Source of the DNA: Acephala macrosclerotiorum
Lineage: Eukaryota > Ascomycota > Leotiomycetes > Helotiales > Mollisiaceae
NCBI GenBank assembly: GCA_014904845.1
Contig: MU119745.1
Span: forward strand, 1 to 21,621
Reading direction: 5' to 3'
DNA: 21,621 nt
Part shown: positions 1 through 10,879 of the stretch, piece after piece
Numbering within the stretch: position 1 is the stretch's first letter
How the letters are laid out: each line of letters begins with the position of its first letter
Position numbers and translations under genes: made by a program
The notes under the pieces: generated by a model
What the model saw: only the letters and a program-made list of their open reading frames with translations
What the model was told of the DNA's origin: nothing
The model's database searches: none

Positions 1-3000
1 AAAAAAAAAAATTAAAAAAATTAAAAAAAATTTAATTTGAATTTTAAATTCGAATAACGAATTAATAATATTTATTTTTATTGATATTAAATAATATTCG
101 TTTATAAAATTATATAATTTTATTTCGATTTTTTAATTTTTTAAAAATAAAATTTTTTATTTTTAATTTTATAAATAATTAATAAATATAAAATTAATAT
201 TATAATATAAAATAATTTTTAATTTTTTAATCAAATTAAATAAATTTTTTTATATGATTTTACGATAATCGTTATTTTAATAATTAAAATTTCGATTAAA
301 TAAATTTTTTATTCGTTTAAATTATTTAAAATTTATACGATTATTTAAAATAAATTTATTTAATATAATTATATAAATTATTTCGACGTTTAAAAACTCG
401 ATAAAATTTTAATTAATTTTATAATAAAATTTAAAAATAAATTATATATTTACAATATATATATTATATAAAAAAAAACAAATAAAAACTATATAATTAT
501 TTTATTAAATTAAAAAAATATTCAATAAAATTAATTTATTTTAATATAATCGATTTAATTTTTTATTATATTTATATATAATAAAATTAAATTCATATAA
601 ATATATATTATTAAATTTAAAAACGAAATTATAAATTATTTTATTTATTTTAAAAATTATTTTAAACGTTAAAATAAAAATTAAATAATTAAACGATTAT
701 AAAATAATAATCAAAAAAAAATATATAATTAATAAATTTTATAAGAATTTCAAAAAAAACGAAATCGATTAAAAATTTATTAAATTATATTTATTAAAAA
801 TAAATAGTTTATTTAAATAATTTAATAAAATTATTTAAAAAAAAATCGATTTCTTTTTTAAAAAAATTAATTTCGATTTTAATTTTTAATCGAAAACGAT
901 TAAATATACGTATTATTTTTATTTTTAATTATATTATTTTGTAATTAATATATTATTTTTATTTTTAATTATATTATTTTATAATTAATATATTATTATT
1001 CGAAATATAATACAATAAAAAATTTAATTATAATTATATTAAAATTTTCGATTTCGTTATTTATTATTACAATTGTAATAAAAATTAAAAAAATCGAAAT
1101 AAAATTATTCAAAATTTTTTAATTAAATATAAAAAAAATACTTTATATAAAATTTTAAAATTAAACGATCGTTTTATTCGAGTAATTTCAATTAAAAAAA
1201 ATTAAATATATTTTTTAAAATAAATTTATTTTAAAAAATAAATACAAATACGAATTTTAATAATTTATAAATTATTTTATAAATTTAATTAAATTATTAA
1301 TTTTTTGTTTAATATTGAAATTCGTATTAAAAATTTTTATTTTATTTTATTTATTAATTTTAATATTTTTATTTAATTTAAATTATAAAAAAAAAACGAT
1401 TAATAATAAAAAATTAATTTATTAATTATATAAAATTAATTATTTTATTATTATTTATTTTTAATCGTTTAAAATCGAATTCGTTTAAATTAAATTATTT
1501 TTTTTATTTTATAATAATTTTTTATTTTTTGATTACGTTTTCAATTTATAATTATTAAATCGTTTTATTATTCTTATATAAATTATCGATTAAATTTTTA
1601 ATTGAAATACTTTTTAATTAAACGATTCTTTATTAAAAAAATTTCAATTTTTTCGAATAATAAAAAAAAATTATATTTAAAAATTTAAATTTAATTCAAA
1701 TATTAATAATAAAATCGATTTATTTAATTTTTATTTTTATTTTTAATAATTAAACTTTTTTAATTTTATTGATTTATTAAATTTTTTTATTTTTAACGAT
1801 TAAATTTATTTAATTTAATTAAAAAAATTTTTAAAAACAAATATTGTATATTATTTAATATAAAAAACGAATTTAAAAAATAATAAAAATATTTATAATA
1901 TTTTTATTTTTAAAAAATTATATTTATTTTATTTATTAAAAATAAATTAAATTATTTAATTATTTTTTTTAATTATTCGTATTTTTAATAATTTTTTAAT
2001 TTTTTTAATTTAAATTTTTTTTATCGAATTTATTATTAATACGTATAATTTTTTTTTTGATTTTATTTCGTATTTTATAATAAATATTTTTTATTTGCTT
2101 TTTTTAATTATTACGCGAATTCAAATAAGTTTTTTAAATTTCAAATATTTAAATAAATTATAAATTGTTTATAATAAAAACAATAAAAAACAATAATATA
2201 AAAAAAAAAAATTTAATAAAAAATAAAACGTAAATAAAAATAAAATATTTAAACGATTATAAATTATTTATTAAAAAATAAATTTTTCGAATTAAATATA
2301 ATATTATAAAATTTTTTTTATAATATAAAATACAATAAATAATTTACGATTTTAAATAATAAAAAAAAAATCGATTTTTATAAAAATTTTATTTTAATAA
2401 TAAAATCGATAAATTATAAAATTATTTTTATTTTTATTATTATTTATAATTAAAAAATTAATTAAAAAATTAATTAAATAAATATAAAAACAATTTTTTT
2501 ATAAAAAAATTAATATTAAAATTTATATCGATTTATTTATTAAATATAACGTTTTAAAAACTATTAAATTAAATAAAACTTTATATAATTTCAAATAATT
2601 ATTTCGTATATAATATAATATTTTTAATTTTTTCTCGAAATAAAATTTTAAGTTTTTTAATATTAATATTTTTATTTTTTATTAAAAAAATACAATTATT
2701 ATTATTTATATTAACGATTTTATTATTATTAATAATTTATAAAAAAAATTTAATATTATTAAAAGAAAATTTAATTTTTATTTTTATATTTTTAATTTCG
2801 ATTTATATTATTTTTTATTTAAATATAAAAATTATTCGAAATTATTTTTATTGTTTTTTTTTCGTTTTTTATAAATAATTTATTTTTAAAAAATTCTCGA
2901 AAATAATAATATATCGATTTATTCGATTATTAATATAAACGATTTTAATTATTTAAATTGTATTTTATTATAAAATTTAAATTTAAAAATAATATAATTA

Positions 3001-3268
3001 ATATAAAAAAACTCGTTTATAAAAAAAATATAATAAATAATTTTTATTTAAAATAATATATAATAAAAAAATACTCATTTAAAAATAATAATAATATTAA
3101 AATTATTTTATTATTAAAAATCGATATAAATATAATAATTAAAAAAATTTAAAAAAATTTAATCGAATTTATTAAATATTAAATATTTTTCGTTTAAAAC
3201 AATTTATTAAAACGAAAAAATTAATCGATTTTATTACGCGTTTTTATATTTTTATTTTAATTAAATAT
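1..3268. other. AT-saturated region without recognisable genes
   Basis: No open frame of useful length exists on either strand, and I could not align any part convincingly with the copia copies to the right. Composition matches the E1 and E2 remnants: nearly all A/T, with the few cytosines mostly in CpG. This suggests an older RIP-saturated repeat, but that is inference. Short palindromes and A/T runs are common here and are expected by chance at this composition. The one structured item is a tandem duplication at 911-998, listed separately. Confidence 0.6.
911..998. repeat. Tandem duplication of a 40-bp unit (2.2 copies)
   Basis: Positions 911-950 and 951-990 are identical except for one G/A transition (G at 941, A at 981). 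The start of a third unit follows at 991-998. No coding or regulatory role is apparent. The near identity in a strongly mutated background suggests that the duplication is younger than most of the surrounding C-to-T decay, or that the unit had few mutable sites left. Confidence 0.85.
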
Positions 3269-3407
3269 TATAAATATAATATTAATTTAATAATTACGTA
3301 AAATATTAAATCAAATTAAAATTAATATTGTTTATATTAAAATTAAAATTTTATAATTAATTAATTAATTATTTAATTTATTTAATTTGTTTTTAATAAT
3401 ATTAATA
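3269..3407 (+). repeat. E1 5' LTR, decayed and internally deleted
   Basis: This segment aligns base for base with the first ~85 bp of the E3 LTR (7954 onward). Almost every difference reads C-to-T or G-to-A, including across the former GC-rich hairpin. Two blocks of roughly 35 bp each found in the E3 LTR are missing, so the copy is 139 bp instead of 208. The TG start now reads TA (3269-3270) and the terminal CA reads TA (3406-3407). The preceding five bases, AATAT (3264-3268), would be the left target duplication; its partner lies outside the window. Confidence 0.72.
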
Positions 3408-4109
3408 TTAATTAATAATTGTTTAATTAATTACAAAATAATAACAATTTATTTAAAAAAATTAATTATAATAAAATAAAGATTTTATTAAATTTATTAT
3501 AAAACGCGTTTAAAATAATTAATATATTTTTGAAAAAACGAAAATTTATAAGAATTTTCTTATAAAAATACATTGAAAATATTAAAATTATTAAAAACTT
3601 AAAAAAAAAAAATACGAAAACGATTTTAAATTTACGTTTATTACGTAAAATAATAACGTTACAAAAAACGAATAAAAAAATATAAAAACGATTTTAAATT
3701 TATATTAATTTATTCGAATTTATATTAAAAACGAAATTAATAAATTTTTTTTACGATTTTATTTATTATTTGATTAAAAAAATATAAATATTAATAATAA
3801 TATTTATTTGTATTCGAATTAAAAATTTTAATTTTTTTATTATTTATTATATAATTATTTAAAATTAAATTTATTTATAATAAAAATAAATAATAAAAAA
3901 TTTCGATTTTTACGAATAATAAAAATTTGAATAAAAAAAATATTATATAAATATATTATTTATCGATTTAAAATATATAAAAAATAAATATTTAAATTAT
4001 AATTTATAAAAATATTTTCGAGAAAATTTTAAAAAATATATATAATAAATTTTATATATCGTTTTCGAGATTTTTTATATATTTATAAAATTTAAATATT
4101 AAAAAATAA

Positions 4110-5256
4110 AAAATTTATTATTAATAATTTAAAAATTTTTTTTTAATAAATTTTTTTTTATAAATAAATAAAAATAAAAATTATTAATTAATTAAAAAAA
4201 ATTTTTTTTTTAATAAAATTAATTAATCGAATTAATAAATTAAAATATTTTAATATTAATAATTAATATTTAAAATATAATTATTTTTACGATTTTAATT
4301 ATTAATACGAATTTTTTTTTATAATAATAATAATTTTTACGATTATTTATTATATTTTTATTATTATAATTTTTTTTATAAATACGAATTTATTTAATAT
4401 AATATAAAATTTTTAATTTTTTTAATATCAATTAAATATATATAATAATTTATAAAATATATTTATTAAATTATTTATAAATTTAATAAAAAATTATATA
4501 ATATTTTTAATTACAAATTATTAATTTTTTATAATTATTATAATAAAATTAAATTACTTTTAAATTAATATAATAAAATATTTTTTATTAATTTTATAAA
4601 ACGTATAAACGTATTTTATTTCGATAAATTTATAAAAAAAAATATTCGATTTTATTATATTAATAATAATAATAAAAATTTATTTTAAAATTAAAAAAAA
4701 TTATTATAATTAATTTAATAAAATTTAAATTAAATTATTTATATTTATTTTTCGATTAATTTTAAAAAATATAATTTAATTTATTATTAAAATATTAAAT
4801 AAAATATAATTTATAAAATTAAATTATTAATATATATTAAAATATTAAAAAATATAATTTTATTTTTTATAAATTTATTAATATTTTTAAAAATATTTAT
4901 ATTAAATTACAATTAATAATAAATATTATAATGCGATTACGTGAAATATAATAATATAATTTAAATTTTATTTTTTAAAATAAAAAAATAAATTTAATTA
5001 AAATTAAATCGATTATAAATATAAAAATCGAAAAAAAAAATATAATCGAAAATTAAATTTTTAAAATTTTTAAAAATTTTTTTTTTTTAAAAAAAAATAT
5101 TATACAAATTTTAAATTTTAAAAAGAATTATATTAAAAAAAATATTATATTTATAATAAATCGAAATATTAATTTATAAAATATACGATAAAAAAACAAT
5201 AATAAATTTAATATATAATAAATCGAAATATTATAATAATTTATTATTAAAAAATA
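4110..5256 (+). pseudogene. E1 gag remnant
   Basis: This is the nucleotide-level homologue of the E3 gag region (about 8941-10197), including the capsid-like part and the stretch coding the zinc knuckle (around 5125-5180). Nearly every third-position and many first- and second-position C or G bases are gone, so no frame is open for more than a few codons. The remnant is recognisable only because E3 provides a less mutated template. It was part of one gag-pol frame that continues at 6054 and again at 18726. Confidence 0.7.
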
Positions 5257-6053
5257 TTAATAAATTTCAATTTAATCGAAAATTCGATAATAATCGAATT
5301 AATATATTATTCTTTGTTAAATTTAATTTCAATTTGAAATATCGTTTATCGAATTTATTAAATTGCAATTAAATTAAAATTGTTTAATTAAATTACTCTA
5401 GATTTTATAAACGAATTTCAAACGCTTTAAACGTTTTAAACGCTTTAAATATTCTAAATATATTAAAATTAAAATATTCAACAAATTTAAAATTAAATTA
5501 CTTGAAATTTTATATATAGAATTTCTTATATTATAAGATTTTATTTTAAAAGTTTTAATTGATTTTATCGAACATATATTAAAATATATTACTTTAAAAT
5601 TTAAAATAAAAATTTTATTATTTTTTATTAAAAATAAATTAATATAATTTTAAATTTAATCGAATTAATATAATTACATTTTAAATTTAAAATTTTAATA
5701 TTTTTGATTTTAAAAATCTTCGATATATATTTTAAATCGTATTATTTTCAAAAGTTTAAATTTGATAAAATAATTAATATATAATATTTTGTATATATAA
5801 TCGAGTAAAATAAAATATTTAATAATTGATTACAATTAAAAATATATCGAGAATATATATATATAATTAAAAATTTTAATATTTTTTATTTAAAAAATTA
5901 ATATTTTAAATTTATATATTTTAATTATTTTAAGTTTTTTAAACGTTTTAAACGTGAAATTTTAATATTTAATTTAAATTAATTTAATAAATTCGATAAT
6001 AATTTTTTAATCGATTTAATTATATTTAAAGAAATTAAATTGAAATTTGTTAA
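5257..6053. mobile_element. 797-bp terminal-inverted-repeat DNA element, non-autonomous
   Basis: It interrupts E1: copia sequence matching E3 stops at about 5250 and resumes at 6054-6060. The ends are 20-bp inverted repeats with one mismatch (5257-5276 and 6034-6053), starting TTAAYAAATTTC and flanked on both sides by TA (5255-5256, 6054-6055). That fits a TA-targeting element such as Tc1/mariner. Inside the ends a looser inverted relationship continues, including a shared TCGAATTTATTAA block and AAACG-TTT motifs near 5425-5450 and 5938-5955, so this may be a foldback or MITE-like element. No transposase frame is seen. It keeps more non-CpG cytosines than its E1 host, consistent with later arrival or with escape from RIP because of its small size. 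Confidence 0.62.
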
Positions 6054-6166
6054 TAAAATTTTATTAAAATCGAAAAAATAAAAATTTTATTAAAAAATAT
6101 TTAAATAATAAAAATAAATTAATTATTAATAAATATAAAAATAAAAATAAAAAATATTTTTTTTTT
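6054..6166 (+). mobile_element. E1 copia retrotransposon, short middle piece
   Basis: About 110 bp aligns with E3 10200-10310 (gag C-terminal part); for example 6100-6150 matches E3 10255-10300 with only C-to-T/G-to-A differences and small gaps. It lies between the inverted-repeat element and the E2 LTR, which shows that both inserted into the same E1 copy. Its right end is a T-run, so the E1/E2 junction near 6150-6166 is not exact. Confidence 0.68.
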
Positions 6167-6396
6167 TGTTAATATTATTTAAAATATTAGAGATTATTAA
6201 TAACGATTAATCGAATATATATAAAACATTTTTTGAATTTTAATATATATATTGATTTATAATTAATTAAAATTATTTAAAAAATAAAACTCGAAATATA
6301 AAATTTTTATTTCAAAAATAAAAATAAAATAATATTAATTATATACGAATTCGAATTATATGTAAATATTATATAATATTTGTTTTAATATTAATA
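6167..6396 (-). repeat. E2 LTR, left copy (3' LTR of the minus-strand element)
   Basis: This is a direct repeat of 18497-18725; the strongest block is 6330-6380 against 18655-18710. On the plus strand it begins TGTTAATATT and ends AATATTAATA, where the other copy ends in TCA, so the ancestral ends were TG and CA. The length, 230 bp, nearly equals its partner (229 bp). Read on the minus strand, its last ~40 bp resemble the last 40 bp of the E3 LTR, while the rest does not, indicating a sister subfamily with a different U3. Confidence 0.75.
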
Positions 6397-6666
6397 ATTT
6401 TTTTTTATTGTAAAAACGTTATTATTTTTAATAATTTAAACGAATAAAATTGTTTTTTTTATTATTATATATTATAAATATATAAAATTTATTAATTTTA
6501 ATATAAATAAAAATATTAAAAAAATAAAAATTATATAATTAAATACTAGAAATAGTATTAATTCGTTAATATTATTTTTGAAATTTATTAAAATTTATAA
6601 ATTTCAAATTTAAAAAAAAAATTTATTTTTAATTTTTAATTTTAAATAATAATAATATTAAAATAA

Positions 6667-6716
6667 ATATTTTTTTATTTATTTTTTTTATTTATTTTTT
6701 TTATTTTTTTTTTATT
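6667..6716. repeat. Low-complexity T-rich tract
   Basis: Irregular repeats of TTTATTTATTTTTTT-like units lie in the 3' untranslated part of E2. On the E2 coding strand this is an A-run. It is probably replication slippage on an A-rich tract after cytosine loss; no function is inferred. Confidence 0.5.
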
Positions 6717-6719
6717 ATT

Positions 6720-7948
6720 ATTTTAAAACAATTAATATTTTAAAAAACTTTTAAAATTTTATTAAAAATTGATTTTATTATAATATTTATCGAATTATTT
6801 TAATTATTAATTTATTTGATTTTTTGTAATTTTTTTCGTTCGTATAATTATTATAAAATTATAATATCGATTATTAAACGTTTTTTTTTAATCGTTTTAA
6901 ATTTGATCAAATATTTGTAAAATAAATACGAATTAATATATATAATAATTAAAATATTAAAAAAAAAAATTTATTTTACGATTATATTTATAGTAAATTT
7001 AATTATTATTATTATATCGATTTTTTTTATTATTTTATAAATCTTCGAAATTAGTACGCTTTTTGTAATTCGTTTACTTTTAATAGAATTGTAGTAAATG
7101 AGATTTTTTTTTGATTTTGAATTTTTTGTTGTTTTTTTTATTTTTATTTGTAAAAATAATTTTATATTCAATTTAAAAATTAAAATTTTTATTATTTACA
7201 AACGATTTATCGATAAAAACAAAAAGTTTTATTATTAACAAATTTAAAATAACGTATTTAAATTTTCGATTTAAATTTTTAATTTGTTATTTTAATTTTT
7301 TATTTAATATAATAATTTTAATTTCGATCGAATTTTAATATTAAATAATAATAAATAAATTGAAAATTGTTTCGAATTAATAAATTATAATAATATAAAT
7401 ATTTTAAATACGTTATTTTTTATATTTAATTTATAAATTTAATAATTTGAAATTTAATAATTTTAATTTTTTATTTTAATTTTTTTATTATAATTAAATT
7501 ATTTTTTTATATTAAATTAATATACATTTATTAAAAATTAATAAAAATTTTAATATAAAAATTATTTTAATTTTTATTACGAATTTAATTTTTTTGAATT
7601 AATTTTTTTTTATTAATATAAATATATTATTCGTTTATATTTTAATAATATTAAAAAATATTTTTTAATTATAATCAAAAAATAAAAATCGTATATAAAT
7701 ATAATTATTAATAATTTTTTTTTGTAGTATTTATAATATGTAATTTATTAATATATTTTTATTTTTATTATTTTAAAATTATTATAATAATATTTAATAA
7801 ATAAAAATAATAAATTTATTTTAATAAATATATAAATATTAATTATTAAAAATTGATTATCGATTGTATATAAATTTAAATAATATTATAAAATTATATT
7901 TTAATTATTTTACTTGAAAATTAAATTAAAAAAAAAAATATTAGTACG
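6720..7948 (-). pseudogene. E2 pol 3' part: reverse transcriptase C-terminal half and RNase H remnant
   Basis: On the minus strand this aligns with E3 12460-13740. The clearest stretch is 7171-6971, still open for 66 codons, which contains the copia RNase H block IYYNSIKSKRITKSV. The same block in E3 (from about 13339) reads IYYNSIKSKRVTKSV. This patch also keeps more cytosine than its surroundings. The rest is broken by stops. Its 5' continuation lies beyond the E3 insertion at 14302. The methionine at the start of the 66-codon stretch is internal to the old polyprotein, so this is not a separate small gene. Confidence 0.78.
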
Positions 7949-7953
7949 ATAAT
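7949..7953. repeat. E3 target-site duplication, left copy (ATAAT)
   Basis: ATAAT directly precedes the TG of the 5' LTR and is repeated exactly after the CA of the 3' LTR (14297-14301). Five bases is the usual length for copia integrases. Chance agreement is possible in AT-rich DNA, but the split E2 sequence rejoins correctly at this point on the minus strand (ATTAT), which supports it. Confidence 0.85.
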
Positions 7954-8161
7954 TGTGAGTACAATATTAGTTTAGTAGTCACGTGCGGCACTAGGCCAGA
8001 TCGGGACTAGCGCCGCTTGCGCTAGAGTTGAGGTTATATTTTTCAATTTTTGCGTATTTACTAGATTTAGAAGAATTAATCAATCAATGAATCATTTAAT
8101 CTATTTGTTTATTTCGTTTTTGATTTATTACTAGTAATAAGTATTTTTGATAATATTAACA
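7954..8161 (+). repeat. E3 5' LTR (208 bp)
   Basis: This direct repeat of 14089-14296 has the same length, begins TGTGAGTACAAT and ends AATATTAACA. By eye I count 16 differences between the two copies, every one a transition. Positions 7979-8036 are a GC-rich island holding two overlapping hairpins (listed separately) and a CACGTG palindrome at 7980-7985. A TATA-like TTATATT follows at 8034-8040 and could serve as the core promoter, which is inference. The island contrasts strongly with the surrounding A/T-only DNA. Confidence 0.95.
7985..8016 (+). promoter_or_regulatory. GC-rich hairpin in the 5' LTR
   Basis: The arms 7985-7994 (GCGGCACTAG) and 8007-8016 (CTAGCGCCGC) pair over 10 bp, with one A-C mismatch in this copy, around a 12-nt loop. 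In the 3' LTR the pairing is perfect (14120-14129 with 14142-14151). The right arm also pairs with 8019-8025: CTAGCGC (8007-8013) and GCGCTAG form a perfect 7-bp stem with a 5-nt loop, so the two stems exclude each other. A role in transcription, termination or packaging of the element RNA is possible but not shown. Confidence 0.55.
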
Positions 8162-8175
8162 TTGATTAGTAGTTG
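8162..8175 (+). other. Candidate primer-binding site of E3
   Basis: TTGATTAGTAGTTG directly follows the LTR, where reverse transcription is primed by a tRNA. The same position in E1 (3408-3421) and E2 (minus strand, near 18482-18496) carries the same sequence after C-to-T/G-to-A changes, so it is conserved within the family. I could not assign the tRNA with confidence because RIP has altered the site. Confidence 0.45.
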
Positions 8176-8940
8176 TTCAATTAACTACGAAATAATTAAA
8201 TTTTTATTTAAAAAAAACTAATTTACAAAAAGAAATGAATTCTTTAAATAGTTTGCTTTTTGTAAGAAAGTATTTAAAATAATTAATGTATTTTCGAAAG
8301 AACGAAAATTTATAAGAATTTCTTTGTAAAAACGCGTTGAAAGTATTGAGATTATTAAAGATTTAAAGAGAATAGTGCGAAAGCGATTTCAAGTCTATAT
8401 TTACTTTTTAAGTTTGCGTTTACTACGCAAAATAATAACGTTTACGAAAGACGAATAGAAAAGCGCGAGAACGGTTTTAAGTTTGTATTAATTTATTTGA
8501 ATTTATATTAAAAATGAATTTTTAAAAGAAGTTTTGCGTTTTTGTTCGTTATTTGATTGAAAGCGTATAAATATTAATAATAATATTTATTTGAATTCGA
8601 ATTAAAACTTTCAATTTTTTTATTATTTATTGTGTAATTATTTTTTAAAATAATAAATTTGTTTAAGACCAAGTTTTTTTATAATAAGAATAAATAGAAA
8701 AAAAATTTCGATTTTATGAACGATAAAAATTTCAATGAAGTAATATTGAATAGATATATTTTTTATTGTTTTGAAGTATATAAAGAGAAAAGATATTTTA
8801 ATTACAATCTATAGAAATATTTTTAAGAGGACTTTAAGAATTGTTTGTAAAAGATTTTACGTTTGATATATAAAGATTTTATACGCCGTTTATAAAACTT
8901 TTTATGTATTTATAAAGTTTAAATATTGAAAAATAGAAAG
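8176..8940 (+). other. E3 leader between LTR and recognisable gag
   Basis: About 765 bp lie before the first stretch that looks like gag; that is long for a copia leader. The collinear region is kept in E1 (3422-4110), and E2 has a region of the expected length (minus strand, about 18480-17750). A different frame, starting at the ATG at 8235, reads through roughly 55 codons interrupted only by TAA, consistent with former CAA codons. I do not recognise its product, and other frames are also broken, so I make no gene call. The N-terminal part of gag could also begin here. Confidence 0.5.
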
Positions 8941-9309
8941 TTTATTATTAATAATTTGGAAAAAGTTTTTCAATAAAAAGAGTTTTATGAATAAATACAA
9001 ACAAAAATCGTCGACCAATTAAAAAATAGAGATTTCTTTTTTCGATAGAATCGATCAATTCAATTAGTAAATCAAAGTATTTTAATACTAGTATTCAATA
9101 ATCAAAATATAATCACTTCTACGACTTTAATTATTAATACGAACTTTTTTACTACAAATACGATTATTTTTACGAATACTTTTTATATTCTTTCTATTAC
9201 AATTTTTTTTACAAATACGAACTTGTTTAATATTATACAAAATATTCAATATATCCACTAGTAATTTTTTCAATAATAATCGGATTAATATAATAATTTA
9301 TAAAGTATT

Positions 9310-9960
9310 TTTATTAAATTGCTTACGAATTTGGTAAAGATTTATATCGATAATAAAAAGTATAGTAAAGAATTATACGATATTCTTGATCGCAAATTAT
9401 TGATATTTTATAATTATTGTAGTAAGGTCGGATTATTTTAAGATTAATACAATAAAACATTTTTTATTAGTTTTACAAAACGTATAAACGCGTTTTATTT
9501 CGATAGATTTCTAAAAAAAAATTTCGATTTTATTATACTAGTAATAATAATAAAAATTTACTTCGAGATTGAAAAGAATCGCTAGTTATATATGTTTTTA
9601 TAGAGAGAAATAATTTTAATAAAGATTATTACGATTAATCCAATAAAGATTAAATTAAAATACTTATAAATATTTTTCGATCAATTTCAAAAAATTCAAC
9701 TAAATTTATTATCGAAATATTAAATAGAATATAGTTTGCGAAATCAAATTATTAGTATTTGTCGAAATATTGAAAAGTACAATTTTATTTTTTATAAGTT
9801 TATTAGTACTTTTAAAAGCGTTTACGTTGAATTACAATCAGCAGTAAATATTGTAATGCGATCACGTGAAATACAGTAGTATAATTTAAATTCTATTTTT
9901 TAAGATTAAAAGAAAGACGAATTCGATTAGAATTGAATCGATCGTATTTATAGAAAACGA
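9310..9960 (+). other. E3 gag capsid-like region
   Basis: In frame, 9316-9390 reads as a helical stretch including KIYIDNKKYSKELYDILD, and 9481-9510 contains FYFDRF. These resemble the gag of fungal copia elements, recognised from memory of the family rather than by search. Upstream, 9061-9250 codes a low-complexity Thr/Asn-rich linker with repeated TNT units, probably proline-rich before mutation. Downstream, 9960-10065 is rich in Arg and Lys, the usual basic nucleic-acid-binding stretch before the zinc knuckle. Several stops interrupt all parts. Confidence 0.65.
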
Positions 9961-10068
9961 AACAAAAAACGCGGTCGAGTACAAAATCGAGAATATTGAG
10001 ATCAAGGAAATTTTCGAAATAAATATCGTAGAAATTATAGATTTTAAGAAAGATTATATTAGAAAAAA

Positions 10069-10113
10069 TGTTATATTTGTAGTAAATTGAAATACTGGTC
10101 AATAAAGTATACG
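10069..10113 (+). other. E3 gag zinc knuckle, two ligands mutated
   Basis: The frame reads CYICSKLKYWSIKYT. The first two ligands survive as Cys (10069 and 10078). The third and fourth now read Tyr (TAC at 10093, TAT at 10108). Each Tyr can come from Cys (G-to-A) or from His (C-to-T), so both the usual CX2CX4HX4C and a CX2CX4CX4H order fit. From memory, related fungal copia elements have GCWST and then His, which favours the second. The knuckle would bind element RNA in the particle. The homologous DNA in E2 is around 16330-16400 (minus). Confidence 0.68.
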
Positions 10114-10455
10114 ATAAAAAAACGACAATAAATATATATAAAGTTTCGATAGTAAGTTTAATATACGGTAAATCGAAATATTACAATAGTTTATTATTAG
10201 AGTTTTCTCGCTAAAATCGAGAGAATGGAAAGTTTATCGGAAGATAATCAAGTAATAAAAATTGATTAATTGCTGATGAGTATAGAGATAAAAAACGAGG
10301 AAGAGAATTATTTTATCGAGTTTAAAGAAGTCGATAGTACGTAGATAATAACTATTTTAAATGATTAGTTTACTTGTTATATTATTACGAAAGAGAATAT
10401 ATTTAATACTTTATTATTATAGTTTGAATTATTTAAATCGAATCAATGTTTATTT

Positions 10456-10620
10456 TTTACTTTTGAAGATCGATATTTTTTAGAGATTTTTCAAGGGATT
10501 ATATCGAACAATAGAATCGTCGAAATATTAATTGCTGGTTAATCGCAATTTATAGTACTATAAAAGTTTGATACCAGTGTCCAATTGAATGTATTTACAA
10601 TCGAAGTTTATAAAATTCGC
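10456..10620 (+). other. E3 aspartic protease remnant
   Basis: In frame the segment reads EIFQGIISNNRIVE. The place where retropepsins have their Asp-Thr-Gly triad now reads Asn-Asn-Arg (AAC AAT AGA at 10507-10515), and each change is explicable by transitions. The following AG-SQF stretch with an internal stop, and the downstream sequence, continue the protease-like region. Loss of the catalytic aspartate would prevent polyprotein cleavage even without the stops. Confidence 0.6.
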
Positions 10621-10879
10621 TTTAATAAAAATATTGTTTTATTGTAGAGAATTATTCGAATCGATACTCTATTAAATATTATTATTTTTTACGTTGTTTT
10701 TACAAATATACTTTTTTTATTCTACATTCAAAATATGAATACTATAAATATAAAATTCGATAATCTAAAGAATATTTTGATTTAAAGAAATAAAATTATT
10801 TTTATTATAAGAAAATGAAATTATCCATGGATATTATTATATTAATCAAAGAAAAATTTAATTTGGAATTATTTTATCG

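Larger units (their letters stand above)
3269..5256 (+). mobile_element. E1 copia retrotransposon, left piece (LTR, leader, gag)
   Basis: This is the oldest layer. After the LTR the sequence follows E3 collinearly: a primer-binding-like stretch at 3408-3421 (E3 8162-8175), a leader to about 4100, and gag to 5256. Clear anchors are 3508-3640 against E3 8275-8405, 4080-4140 against 8910-8965, and 4925-4950 against 9850-9880. Differences are overwhelmingly C-to-T and G-to-A. The piece is cut at 5256 by the inverted-repeat element; the same copia sequence resumes at 6054. Confidence 0.8.
6167..7953 (-). mobile_element. E2 copia retrotransposon, 3' piece (reverse transcriptase end, RNase H, 3' LTR)
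   Basis: The reverse complement is collinear with E3 from about 12460 to the 3' end. The break at 7953 is the E3 insertion site, marked by the ATAAT duplication at 7949-7953. The plus strand is T-rich here because the coding strand of this family is A-rich, which by itself marks the opposite orientation. Just inside the LTR (6397-6415) the minus strand carries an A-run at the same place as the presumed polypurine tract of E3. Confidence 0.78.

Noticed and set aside
911..998. CRISPR-like array
   Set aside because: Just over two adjacent units with no spacers; a simple tandem duplication.
1390..1470. Imperfect palindromes and hairpins in A/T DNA (also near 840-895 and 2370-2410)
   Set aside because: With two-letter composition such palindromes arise constantly by chance; there are no matching copies or flanking duplications.
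6971..7171. 66-codon minus-strand frame as an independent small gene
   Set aside because: It is a fragment of the E2 RNase H domain (block YYNSIKSKR), left open by chance between stops.
7985..8025. tRNA-like or other small RNA gene in the LTR GC island
   Set aside because: Only two short overlapping stems are present; no cloverleaf, anticodon arm or conserved tRNA boxes can be placed.
9893..10102. 69-codon open frame on the minus strand
   Set aside because: It lies opposite the Arg/Lys-rich tail and zinc knuckle of E3 gag. The sense frame has the recognisable CYIC motif, and the antisense product resembles nothing and is a by-product of A-rich sense codons.
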